This document shows positions 1 to 7,091 of a DNA stretch of 46,737 bases, piece after piece. The stretch lies in the NCBI GenBank assembly GCA_937135955.1, contig CAKZOB010000047.1:1-46737 (forward strand). The letters are read 5' to 3'. The first letter of the stretch is position 1. The number at the start of each line of letters is the position of its first letter. The notes beneath the pieces are model-generated. The model had not been told where the DNA came from. It saw only the letters and a program-made list of their open reading frames with translations, and ran no database searches. The stretch is from an uncultured Anaerolineales bacterium (GTDB lineage Bacteria; Chloroflexota; Anaerolineae; Aggregatilineales; Aggregatilineaceae). The position numbers and the translations under genes were made by a program.

Positions 1-32
1 TGTTCGTCGGTTAGTTCGTGTCGTTTGCTCAT
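1..32 (-). CDS. IS5-like transposase, N-terminal fragment (runs off window)
   Basis: Ten complete codons are visible on the minus strand from ATG at 32-30, reading MSKRHELTDE and then the first two bases of a CA- codon. The pattern M-x-K/R-R-H-E-L-T-D-E-(Q-W) is the usual opening of IS5-family (DUF4096) transposases. The rest lies outside the window. The start sits about where transcription from the promoter at 40-68 should begin, so the mRNA may be leaderless. The call rests on ten residues. Confidence 0.5.
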   Translation of the reverse strand, partial: MSKRHELTDE

Positions 33-39
33 GCGCCGC

Positions 40-68
40 AGTATAATGGTCTGGCGCGACTTTGCAAA
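40..68 (-). promoter_or_regulatory. Promoter of the left-edge transposase
   Basis: On the minus strand TTTGCA (63-68) and TATACT (40-45) are 17 bp apart, a good sigma70 promoter. The predicted start is near base 33, immediately at the ATG. Confidence 0.5.
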
Positions 69-105
69 CACGCCCTAGTGAATGATGAAGAAGAGGAACA
101 AGGGC

Positions 106-209
106 AAAAAATGGCCGTCGCCGTGCGATAGTCACGACGACGGCCCGGCGCGACGTGCCATCGCCACGCGCGCCAACTTCGATTGTACCGAAGTGGGTGG
201 GCGTGGCAA
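106..209 (-). other. Short transcription unit: promoter, hairpin, terminator
   Basis: On the minus strand TTGCCA (204-209) and TACAAT (182-187) are 16 bp apart. About 30 bp after the predicted start comes an inverted repeat, GGCCGTCG (138-145) with CGACGGCC (113-120), followed by six T (106-111), which is a rho-independent terminator. The resulting RNA would be about 70 nt. It holds a GGCGCG/CGCGCC hairpin and a possible nine-codon ORF (M-A-R-R-A-G-P-S-S). It may be a small RNA, an attenuator, or simply a guard terminator in front of the IS. Confidence 0.35.
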
Positions 210-245
210 TAGCACGGGCGTTCGGTGAGCGCCGCGCGTTGCTAC

Positions 246-273
246 AAAAATGCCCAGAGTTTTCACCCTGGGC
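246..273 (-). terminator. Terminator downstream of tRNA-Pro
   Basis: On the minus strand GCCCAG (268-273) and CTGGGC (252-257) form a stem with a 10-nt loop, followed by ATTTTTG (T run 246-250). It lies 77 nt beyond the tRNA-Pro 3' end. Confidence 0.6.
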
Positions 274-349
274 GGCACCTTACCAGTTGGATACTACGGG
301 CCACACTTACATGGGGGCCCAAAGTGATCCAAATTTGGTCAAAAATCTG

Positions 350-424
350 TCGGGGCGCCCGGATTTGAACCGGGGACCTCATCGACCCGAACGATGCGCG
401 CTAGCCAGACTGCGCTACGCCCCG
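350..424 (-). tRNA. tRNA-Pro (anticodon CGG)
   Basis: Reading the minus strand from 424, the acceptor stem CGGGGCG pairs perfectly with CGCCCCG. The D-arm is GCGC...GCGC. The anticodon stem CATCG/CGATG encloses the loop TTCGGGT, with anticodon CGG at 389-387. The T-arm is CCCGG-TTCAAAT-CCGGG and the discriminator is A. CCA is not encoded. All arms fold without mismatch. Confidence 0.95.
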
Positions 425-435
425 TAAGTATCCGT

Positions 436-464
436 AGTGTACCGTAGCCCTGTGGGCTTGGCAA
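436..464 (-). promoter_or_regulatory. Promoter of tRNA-Pro
   Basis: On the minus strand TTGCCA (459-464) and TACACT (436-441) are separated by 17 bp, just upstream of the tRNA 5' end. The same TTGCCA -35 box occurs before tRNA-Gly. Confidence 0.7.
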
Positions 465-520
465 GGGCCAAGTTCTCTGGGGAGTGCGTGCAAAGGCTGT
501 CAGCGGCTTTGCCGCGCCCG

Positions 521-645
521 ATGACCCTCATCCCCCGGCCCGTTTTCCCGCGCTGCGGGCGAAAGGAAGCACTCGTACGAGAGATAGTAAGTCCCCTCGG
601 CCCGCGACGCAGTCGCGAGGGAGAAGGGAGGCAGGGGTGAGGGGC
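521..645. repeat. Intergenic palindromic repeat, copy A
   Basis: This repeat is bounded by CCCTCATCCCCCGGCCC and GGGGTGAGGGG. It contains CGCTGCGGGCGAA and the hairpin GCGACGCAGTCGC, and closely resembles 6922-7037 and the reverse complement of 10200-10290. No coding potential is evident. It fills most of the gap between tRNA-Pro and the SGNH hydrolase gene. Confidence 0.7.
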
Positions 646-765
646 AGCAGACTGCTGCAAAGTGCCCGTCGTATTTTGCATGCCCCCTTTCGCCCGCAGA
701 GACCAACTTTCCCTCAGCGCCCGTGCCCAGCGCGGGCCAGATACACCCGCCGGAAAGAGTGACGG

Positions 766-2058
766 CTATGACCCCTCGTGCTCGGCCTCTAGTACAGTCT
801 GCGCCACCAACTGTGCTACCAGCCGGTTACCCGCTTCGTTCCAGTGAGGATCGGAATAGTTGTAGAACTCCGTGCCTTCCGTCATTGTGCGCCACCAGAT
901 TTCGCCCGTCAGGTTGAGCAGGCGGATATGATTCGCCGCCGCGAACTCCTCCACCAACTCCATCTGATCGTCCACGATGTCCGTGAATTCCTGATAGCTC
1001 AGCAACGGCACGGTCAGTTCCAGGAAGTGCCCGATGTCCACCGGATCCCAGATGCGGCTCCAGTAGAGATGCTCCTTGGCGGGCACGAAGACCAGCAGGA
1101 AACGCGCGCCCTGCGCCTCGACCTCATCGCGCAGAGACAGAATTGCCTGGGTGGCGCGCTGCCATTCCCACGAGCGCAAGATTTGCTCGCGCGACCAGCT
1201 TAGCTGTGCAATGTGCGTGTGGAAGAAGACTGTCTGGAAGTGATGCACATTGGTGGATACGGTCATGGGGAAGCGGCACACCTTCGGCTGCGGACGCACC
1301 AGGTGCCACAACGAATCCGCCCAGAAGCGCAGCATATGCGGCATGATCAATCGCTCCGGCGGGCTGACCAGGTGCAACTGATAGGTGCGCCAGTCCAGGC
1401 CGGACTCGCGGCGGCGGGTGTATTCGCCCACCTCGAACAGGTCGTTGCCCTCGAAGTAGGTCATCACCACCCAGCGCGGCGATTTGTCCAGCCCATACTG
1501 ACGCACAGCTTCCACCTGCGCCAGCGGCCCCCAGCCCTCCATGCCCAGGTTGAGCACGCTCATGCCGGTTTGTTCGCCCAGCAAATCGATCCACCACACA
1601 GGCGCAAAATTGCCGGTGAACGAATCGCCGGTGACAACGATGTCGTAGTGATCGCGCCAGGGCGACTCGTTGCCCACAAAACCGTGATCGTCGGCGCGCA
1701 CTACGTAATGAAAAGTATGGTCAGGGATGTCTCCGCAGGTGGCCTCTCTGGCGTTGATCACATTGGGATCGGCGGGATTCCAGGGGCCGTCGTAGGTGTA
1801 GCCGGGCTTGAACGTGTAGCCCAGCCGCAGCGGACGGTCGTAGACACGAAAGGCGCTCTCGCAATAGGCGTGCGCCAGAGTCAGCGAAGAGCGACACGCT
1901 TCCAGCGGGATGAACTGCGGCATCAGGCGGAAGCCGATTTCCAGCGCCATCAGCGTCGTCAGAATGCTGAGCAGGGCAATGGCCAGGGCACGCGCCCAGC
2001 GCAGACGCACGCGTGGGAGTTGCCTTGTCTGCACGGTGGTCGGAGATTGCGCTGTCAT
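766..2058 (-). CDS. Membrane-anchored SGNH/GDSL hydrolase-like protein
   Basis: This is a probable esterase or acyl-group hydrolase of the SGNH fold, about 430 aa. A single hydrophobic segment near residues 25-42 should anchor it in the membrane with the catalytic domain outside. Three family blocks are visible in order: GDSFTG (block I, nucleophile Ser), EGND (block III, Asn) and DPHWNEAGN near the C-terminus (block V, Asp and His). Such proteins often remove or add acetyl groups on exopolysaccharides, but the substrate cannot be read from the sequence. I chose the ATG at 2058 because AGGTGAT lies just upstream; GTG 2070 and ATG 2067 are in-frame alternatives. It is the second gene of a minus-strand pair with the hydrolase starting at 2781. 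Confidence 0.75.
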   Translation of the reverse strand: MTAQSPTTVQTRQLPRVRLRWARALAIALLSILTTLMALEIGFRLMPQFIPLEACRSSLTLAHAYCESAFRVYDRPLRLGYTFKPGYTYDGPWNPADPNVINAREATCGDIPDHTFHYVVRADDHGFVGNESPWRDHYDIVVTGDSFTGNFAPVWWIDLLGEQTGMSVLNLGMEGWGPLAQVEAVRQYGLDKSPRWVVMTYFEGNDLFEVGEYTRRRESGLDWRTYQLHLVSPPERLIMPHMLRFWADSLWHLVRPQPKVCRFPMTVSTNVHHFQTVFFHTHIAQLSWSREQILRSWEWQRATQAILSLRDEVEAQGARFLLVFVPAKEHLYWSRIWDPVDIGHFLELTVPLLSYQEFTDIVDDQMELVEEFAAANHIRLLNLTGEIWWRTMTEGTEFYNYSDPHWNEAGNRLVAQLVAQTVLEAEHEGS

Positions 2059-2088
2059 ACGCCCCATCACCTTACAGGCAGGGCTACG

Positions 2089-2781
2089 TCACTGGAGCGA
2101 GAAGCTCTCGCCTGGCTGCAACACCACTGGACGGGCGTCCGTCTCGGTCTGCACCCGTTGCATCCACTGCGACACGTCGGCCTTGATCAGATCGAAGGTG
2201 TTGTAGTGCATGGGCATTACCACTTTGGGGCGCAGCAGTTTGATCGCTTTCAGCGAGCCATCAATGCCCATGGTGAAGTAATCGCCGATGGGCAGCATGG
2301 CCAGGTCAACGCCCTCTTCGCCGATCAGTTGCATCTCCAGAAAGACCGCCGTGTCTCCCGCGTGATAAAGCTTTGGCCCGGCCTCCGTCTTGATCAGGAT
2401 ACCATTGGGCTGTCCCCCATAGCTGCCATCCGGCAGGGAGGAACTGTGATGGGCGATGGTCAATTCCACACGCCCGAACGGTAACTGCACGCCGCCGCCC
2501 GGATTAATCCCGTGCACGTGTTCCAGGCCATGTTTGGCGCGCAGCCAGATGCCAATCTCGTTGTTGGCGACGACCGTCGCGCCGGTGCGCTTGGCGATGG
2601 CCGGTGCATCGCCTACGTGATCGCCGTGCCCATGCGAGATCAGGATGAAGTCGGCCTGCATGGTCTCCGCCTTGAGGGGGGCCAGCGGATTGCCTGTGAG
2701 GAAGGGGTCAATCAGCACACGGTGCGCGCCGATCTGCAGAGAATAGGCCGAGTGGCCCAGCCAGGTCACTGTGATCGCCAT
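2089..2781 (-). CDS. UPF0173-type metal-dependent hydrolase (MBL fold)
   Basis: This is a 230-aa cytosolic metallo-beta-lactamase-fold protein of the UPF0173/YtkL type. It begins with the family signature V-T-W-L-G-H-S-A and has the metal-binding motif HGHGDH. Further metal ligands are in AHH-S-S and H-A-G-D-T, and a late MHYNTF supplies the last His. The length matches the family (~225-230 aa). The substrate is unknown; members hydrolyse phosphodiester or related bonds. The start at 2781 follows AGGAAAGGAG with good spacing. It lies 30 bp upstream of the SGNH hydrolase and is probably co-transcribed with it. Confidence 0.88.
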   Translation of the reverse strand: MAITVTWLGHSAYSLQIGAHRVLIDPFLTGNPLAPLKAETMQADFILISHGHGDHVGDAPAIAKRTGATVVANNEIGIWLRAKHGLEHVHGINPGGGVQLPFGRVELTIAHHSSSLPDGSYGGQPNGILIKTEAGPKLYHAGDTAVFLEMQLIGEEGVDLAMLPIGDYFTMGIDGSLKAIKLLRPKVVMPMHYNTFDLIKADVSQWMQRVQTETDARPVVLQPGESFSLQ

Positions 2782-2972
2782 GTCGCTTTCTCCTTTCCTG
2801 ATCAAAGAATTGAGCGTTGCGTTAGGAGCATTGAGTCGTGAGTTCAGGGTATGGGCTATGATCCGGCGCGGTCACCCCACTCGGTTCGCCAAAGGTGTAC
2901 TCTTCTTGCTGCCAAGTATACGCCAGGGGGGACGCGCTGACAATGTGCCCGGCTTTTAGGCGAAAATAGGTC

Positions 2973-3001
2973 TTGCCAAAAGTGCCAACCTGATCTATAC
3001 T
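2973..3001 (+). promoter_or_regulatory. Promoter of tRNA-Gly
   Basis: TTGCCA (2973-2978) and TATACT (2996-3001) are separated by 17 bp, 19 bp upstream of the tRNA. Confidence 0.75.
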
Positions 3002-3020
3002 GTCGGGCGCATAGAGAAGT

Positions 3021-3092
<72 letters not shown>

Positions 3093-3100
3093 TGCAACAG

Positions 3101-3137
3101 CCGCCGTGTGAGCGATAATTCGCACGGCGGTTTTTGT
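3101..3137 (+). terminator. Rho-independent terminator of tRNA-Gly
   Basis: CCGCCGTGTG (3101-3110) pairs with CGCACGGCGG (3121-3130), with one G-T pair, and is followed by TTTTTGTT. Confidence 0.85.
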
Positions 3138-3181
3138 TGTCAGGTCGACGATCGCCGCGACGCTACACTGGATACCCAAAG

Positions 3182-4299
3182 ATGACCAACTCCCTTCGCA
3201 GTCACAGCGTTCTCAACCCTACGTCCTGCGGCCCCGACAGCGATCTGGAATACGTGGTCTGCGATTATTGTGGCACCGATCGCACGCGCCGCTTGGCGAC
3301 GCTGCCCCCCCTGCCAGGCTACCGTTGCCCATGCACCGGCTGGGCGCATCGGTGCTCCGGTTGGGAGAGGAGCGTATCCATTTCTGCCAGTGCCAGACGT
3401 GCGACCTGGTCTATATGAATCCGCGCCTGACGGAAACCGCCATTGCGCGTTTTTACGACAAGGTCTACGGGACACGGGGGGCCAGCGAGGGCTTCGAGAG
3501 CGATCAGCAGGCGCGGGCGACCCACATTCTGGACATGGCGGACCGCCTGCTCGCTGTGACTGAGGCGCAGCCTTCAGCGGAATCGGCAGCGCGCTCCACC
3601 CCCGTGCAGGTGCTGGATATTGGCTGTGGGGCCGGACAGCTCTTGCAGGAAGCGCAGCGGCGCGGCTGGCAGGTGATGGGCACGGAACTTTCGCAGGTCG
3701 CCGCGCGGCACGCCAGTCAGGTTCTGGGCGTGCCCATTCACTGCGGTGACTTTCGCGAGCTGGAGCTTCCCGCCGGTTCGCTTGATGTGGTGGTCATGCA
3801 GGCGGTGGTCGAGCACCTGCGCGCGCCGGTGGATTTCCTGCGCGACAGCGCGGCATTGCTGCGTCCGGGGGGCGTGCTTTTCTTCAGCGTGCCAAACGTG
3901 GCCTCGGCGGAGCACCGCGTCGCCCGTCTGCTGGGGCAGACGTGGCGCGGCTTCATCATCGAACACCTGTATTATTTCACGCCCGCTTTCGTGCGGCGGC
4001 TGCTCGCCGACCTGGGCCTGGAAGCAGGCTTTATGTCCAGTTGGAATCCGCTGGCGCGCTGGCCTAACCCCTTGCACGACATCCAGCAGATGAGACGAAA
4101 AGGGCCGGCGAGCACACCAACAAGTGCCGCCGGACAGACACCGCCCCTCAGCCTGCCGGCGACCTCCTTCGGTCGGCGTGTGCTGCGCCAGGCCAACAAT
4201 TACCTGCTGGATGCAGTGTCCAGGGCCAGCGAGGGGCGCAGAGGAAGGACAGGCACGGCAGGCAATACCCTGTTCGTGTGGGCGCGCAAACCCCGCTGA
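3182..4299 (+). CDS. Class I SAM-dependent methyltransferase, apparent frameshift near 3305-3335
   Basis: This is a methyltransferase with an N-terminal zinc-binding segment, seen in two frames. Frame 2 from ATG 3182 encodes the N-terminus with CDYCGTD and ends in nonsense. Frame 1 (open from 3268) continues with HFCQCQTCDLVY, which would complete the zinc cluster, and then a Rossmann methyltransferase: SAM motif I VLDIGCGAGQ, acidic E in GTELS, VVEHL, and LLRPGG(V)L. The frames join around 3305-3335, next to a run of seven C (3305-3311), so either a sequencing/assembly error or a real lesion is possible. Related proteins modify sugars or lipids in cell-surface synthesis; the substrate is unknown. 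The gene stands alone and converges on the RAM-domain gene. Confidence 0.7.
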
Positions 4300-4378
4300 A
4301 AGCCTGTGTTTCCGGAGCAATCAGGCAGCAAGTGCGCCCCAGGTGCCAGCAGCAGCGAGGCCAGACCAACACTTCTGA

Positions 4379-4615
4379 CTAGTTTTCGATCTCCACCGCC
4401 AGGCAAGTATTGGTGCTGAGGATGCCCGGAATCGTTTGAACCTGCGCTGCGATCACAGTGCCCAACGCCTCCAGATCGCCCGCTTCGACAACGGCGATGG
4501 CGTCATATTCGCCAAAGGTCATCTCCGCTGAACGGATCGCCTTCACGCGGTGCAGGTGCTTGACTACCGAAGTGACCTCGCCTGTGCGCACTTTGATCAA
4601 CACGTAGGCCTTCAC
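4379..4615 (-). CDS. Stand-alone Lrp/AsnC ligand-binding (RAM) domain protein
   Basis: This is a 78-aa protein made of a single RAM/Lrp-AsnC C-terminal domain (beta-alpha-beta-beta-alpha-beta) without a DNA-binding helix-turn-helix. It opens with KAYVLIKV-T-GE and carries the typical GEYDAI-V and IPGI-S strands. Such small proteins assemble as dimers to octamers and bind amino acids or other small effectors. The start is GTG at 4615, preceded by the strong site AGGAGG seven bases upstream. The GTG overlaps the stop of the formate-channel gene (GTGA), so the two are translationally coupled. A role in sensing for, or binding to, the channel is possible but is inference only. Confidence 0.82.
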   Translation of the reverse strand: MKAYVLIKVRTGEVTSVVKHLHRVKAIRSAEMTFGEYDAIAVVEAGDLEALGTVIAAQVQTIPGILSTNTCLAVEIEN

Positions 4616-5505
4616 GAGTTTCCTCCTGACCCGGTGCGTCGTGGACGCAGATAGACAAACCAGTACACAAGCGCTACCAGAACGGCACCTCCGATGATAT
4701 TGCCTAGAGTGACGGGTAGCAGATTCTTGAGCAGAAAATTGCCAACCGTCAGCGCGGACAGATTGAGGTCCGCTGCGTGGGCGCTCACCCAATCCCCCGC
4801 CAATTCCTGGATGGCCAGCCCCTGCCCGACGAAGTACATATTGGCCACGCTGTGCTCAAAACCAGCCGCCACAAAGCCGGTGATGGGAAAGAGGATCGCC
4901 AGAATCTTGTCGGTGGTGCTGTGCGCGCTGAAGGTCAACCACACGGCCAGGCACACCATAGCGTTGCACATAGTGCCCGAGGCCACCGCCTGCCCAAAGC
5001 CCAGATCGCACTTGGCAGTGGCAATGCTCAGCGCCGTGCGCCCGACTTCGGCCCCTGGGGGACCGAAGGTGTATTGCTTGGCCAGAAACACCAATATCAC
5101 TGTTCCCAGCGCGCCGGTGAAGTTGCCCAGATAGACGATCGCCCAGTTGCGCAGTAGCGCTCGTGTGCTCACGTCCCCTGCTGCCCAGGCCATGACGATC
5201 AGCGTGTTGCCGGTGAACAGCTCCGCGCCAGCTACAATGACGAGAATCAGGCCCAGGCAGAAGACCAGACCGGTTAACAGACGGCTCAGACCGTACGGTA
5301 TACCCCCGCCAGCGGCGACCGACGTGGCGAAGACAGCGCCCAGGCTGATAAACGCCCCCGCCAGCACCGCCAGGGTGAACATAGTTACCGTGTCCATCCT
5401 GGCCTTGGACGCGCCCACAGTTTCGGCCTGCCGGGCCATTTCTGCCGGAACAAGCGCATCAATTCTCAGAGGCTGCTGCACGGCCCCCTCGCTTATCAAG
5501 CCCAC
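4612..5505 (-). CDS. focA: FocA-type formate/nitrite transporter
   Basis: This is an integral membrane channel of the FNT family (formate, nitrite or hydrosulfide), about 297 aa with six predicted hydrophobic segments. The first FNT signature is seen in G-L-S-R-L-L-T-G-L-V-F-C-L-G and AGAELFTGN, and the second region in FEHSVANMYF, with the pore His inside FEHS. Family members form pentamers and move monovalent anions with or without a proton. With a Wood-Ljungdahl cluster 11 kb away formate is the likely substrate, but selectivity cannot be read. The start is uncertain: GTG 5505 is the longest form, and GTG 5481 has a better ribosome site (GAGGGG). It is coupled to the RAM protein by a 4-bp overlap. 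Confidence 0.88.
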   Translation of the reverse strand: MGLISEGAVQQPLRIDALVPAEMARQAETVGASKARMDTVTMFTLAVLAGAFISLGAVFATSVAAGGGIPYGLSRLLTGLVFCLGLILVIVAGAELFTGNTLIVMAWAAGDVSTRALLRNWAIVYLGNFTGALGTVILVFLAKQYTFGPPGAEVGRTALSIATAKCDLGFGQAVASGTMCNAMVCLAVWLTFSAHSTTDKILAILFPITGFVAAGFEHSVANMYFVGQGLAIQELAGDWVSAHAADLNLSALTVGNFLLKNLLPVTLGNIIGGAVLVALVYWFVYLRPRRTGSGGNS

Positions 5506-5639
5506 GAACCGAACTGGTGTGCAGATCAGACAAACGATGTATGCCGAACCCGCTATGTCTACTCAGATCATACGGAAGCGCCACACCGCGTATAGGGACA
5601 ATGCTCCACCCTCTGGCTGCGAGTTGTCCTGATTCTGCC

Positions 5640-5668
5640 TTTACAGCCCCGGCGAAGCGTGGTATAAC
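5640..5668 (+). promoter_or_regulatory. Promoter of the candidate structured RNA
   Basis: TTTACA (5640-5645) and TATAAC (5663-5668) are separated by 17 bp. The predicted start is near 5675. Confidence 0.6.
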
Positions 5669-5674
5669 GATGCT

Positions 5675-5881
5675 ACCCTGCCGTGCCCGTGATCCGCACA
5701 TCGGTTTTGAGCCAACACCCACACATGGGGTACCGAGGTCGTGACACGGACGCATTAGGACTTGTCCAAAGCGGAAGTGTGCGCTAGGTGCCCACCTGCG
5801 AAAGCAGGTTCAAAACATAGCGGCACACGGCATGGCGGGAGGTCTTATCCCGCGCCCGGCACCTCTTGCCGGGTGTTTTTT
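5675..5881 (+). ncRNA. Candidate structured ncRNA with 6S-like architecture, own promoter and terminator
   Basis: This is a ~205-nt transcript between a good promoter and a good terminator, without a convincing ORF. The ends close on each other: 5676-5691 pairs with 5826-5839 (14 bp: CCC, GCC, GTGCC and GTG with their complements, two single-base bulges). Inside lie a TCGGT/ACCGA arm, and ACCTGC-GAAA-GCAGGT with a GNRA tetraloop within a GTGTGC/GCACAC arm. The 3' strand of the closing stem can instead pair downstream (GCGGGA/TCCCGC), giving two exclusive folds. The terminator is CCCGGCA-CCTCT-TGCCGGG plus a T run (5855-5881). A long closed hairpin of this size resembles 6S RNA, but no conserved sequence confirms it. 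I found no SRP, tmRNA or RNase P core motifs. Confidence 0.45.
5855..5881 (+). terminator. Terminator of the structured RNA
   Basis: The stem CCCGGCA (5855-5861) / TGCCGGG (5867-5873) has a 5-nt loop and is followed by TGTTTTTT. Confidence 0.8.
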
Positions 5882-5942
5882 CGCCTTTATCACCCCCCAT
5901 TGTCTTACATCTATTCACCCGTATTACAAAACGGGTAAAGTC

Positions 5943-5971
5943 TTGATTCCCGCCAGTCAAAAGGCTATACT
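5943..5971 (+). promoter_or_regulatory. Promoter of the MBL-fold hydrolase gene
   Basis: TTGATT (5943-5948) and TATACT (5966-5971) are 17 bp apart. The predicted 5' leader is about 43 nt. The hydrolase therefore has its own promoter and need not depend on read-through from the upstream RNA. Confidence 0.7.
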
Positions 5972-6020
5972 GAGCGCACCTTGTGCCTCACCGTAACCCA
6001 GACCAGGGACACAACGAACG

Positions 6021-6866
6021 ATGCAGCGAGAACGGGTCGCCGATGATATTTATGTGTTCACCAGCGAACTATATGCTCAGGTTACTGCTGGTGCTGTCAT
6101 CACCTCCGAGGGTGCGATCCTGATAGACACACTGGTCTTCCCAGAAGAAGCGCGTGCCATCAAGCACTTCGTTGAAAACCGGCTGGGCTGCCCGGTGCGC
6201 TACATCATCAACACGCACTATCACGCCGACCATACTTACGGCACCTGTTTTTTCCCCGACGCGCAGGTGATCGCGCACGCGCGGTGCTATGAACTGCTCG
6301 ACACGCGCGGGCGTCAGGGCCTGGCCATCGCTCAGCAGAACAGCAGCGAGCTGCGCGATGTCAGCATCGTGCTGCCGCATCTGGTCTTCGATAGCGGCAC
6401 GCTCACCCTGCACCTGGGCAACAAGACGGTCGAGTTGCGGCACTCGCCCGGCCACAGCCCGGACTCCATCGTATGCCTGGTGAAGGAAGATCGCGTGCTG
6501 TTCGCCGCCGATACGTTGATGGCCCTGCCCTACTTTGTGGACGGGAGCTACGAGGACTTCGTGAACAGCCTGCATGCCCTGCAAAACGGCGGGTTCGAAA
6601 ACGTGGTACAGGGACACGGGGAAGTAGTGCTGCGCGGCGAAGTCGAGGAAGTCATTCAGTCCGACCTGAACTATCTGGCAATCATTCGCCGTCACGTGGA
6701 AGCGGCGCTCGAACGGGGCAAGCCGCCGGAAGCACTCACCGGCATCTCCATTGAGTCCTGCGGCAAAAGCCGCATTCCGCTCAATGGCTTGGTGCAGGAG
6801 CTTCACCAGGCCAATCTACGCGCGCTCTATCGCGAGCTGTCGGCGCAGCGGCGGGGCCGTGTCTGA
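6021..6866 (+). CDS. MBL-fold metallo-hydrolase
   Basis: This is a 281-aa cytosolic metallo-beta-lactamase-fold protein. The metal motif is THYHADHT (H-x-H-x-D-H), followed by the ligands S-P-G-H-S-P-D, A-A-D-T (Asp) and QGHGE (last His). It resembles the glyoxalase-II/SoxH-like hydrolases, which act on thioesters or similar compounds. A C-terminal helical tail (from about residue 210) may take part in substrate binding or dimerisation. The exact substrate is unknown. It is a single gene with its own promoter; downstream lies intergenic repeat copy B. Confidence 0.85.
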   Translation: MQRERVADDIYVFTSELYAQVTAGAVITSEGAILIDTLVFPEEARAIKHFVENRLGCPVRYIINTHYHADHTYGTCFFPDAQVIAHARCYELLDTRGRQGLAIAQQNSSELRDVSIVLPHLVFDSGTLTLHLGNKTVELRHSPGHSPDSIVCLVKEDRVLFAADTLMALPYFVDGSYEDFVNSLHALQNGGFENVVQGHGEVVLRGEVEEVIQSDLNYLAIIRRHVEAALERGKPPEALTGISIESCGKSRIPLNGLVQELHQANLRALYRELSAQRRGRV

Positions 6867-6921
6867 CGTGTGCCCCAGCGCCTCTCTCTGACCTCCTTAT
6901 CATTACCCACATCTTGAGCCG

Positions 6922-7037
6922 ATGGCCCTCATCCCCCGGCCCCTTCTCGCCCGCGCTGCGGGCGAAGGGGAGCGCCTGGGCGAGACCCTCGCCCCGCGAC
7001 GCAGTCGCGAGGGAGAGGGGATGTAGGGGTGAGGGGA
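6922..7037. repeat. Intergenic palindromic repeat, copy B
   Basis: This copy has the same layout as 521-645: CCCTCATCCCCCGGCCC at one end, CGCTGCGGGCGAA, the GCGACGCAGTCGC hairpin, and GGGGTGAGGGG at the other end. It lies between the MBL hydrolase and the metal ATPase, which converge on it. Confidence 0.75.
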
Positions 7038-7091
7038 GACTTGTGGGTAATGCATAGAGGATGTTCCAGGCGCGGCAGGCCGCGCGCCGTC

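Larger units (their letters stand above)
1..78 (-). mobile_element. Left-edge fragment of an IS5-like insertion sequence
   Basis: The first ~78 bases look like the 5' end of an IS5/IS427-type element running off the window. On the minus strand they hold a GGGCGTGTTTGC terminal-type sequence beside a CTAG (a target type often used by this group), a promoter, and a transposase start codon. Only one end is visible, so the inverted repeat cannot be checked. The boundary is inferred. Confidence 0.45.

Noticed and set aside
42-47. TATAAT on the plus strand
   Set aside because: There is no -35 box at a suitable distance. The site overlaps the reverse complement of the better minus-strand promoter.
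155-427. A 90-codon plus-strand frame at the left end
   Set aside because: It runs antisense through tRNA-Pro and its terminator and shows no protein-like pattern.
5675-5881. SRP RNA, tmRNA, RNase P RNA or a known riboswitch
   Set aside because: I found no SRP GGAAGG/AGCAG core, no tRNA-like end, no RNase P conserved core, and no match to the riboswitch consensus patterns I know. 6S is kept only as a shape-based possibility.
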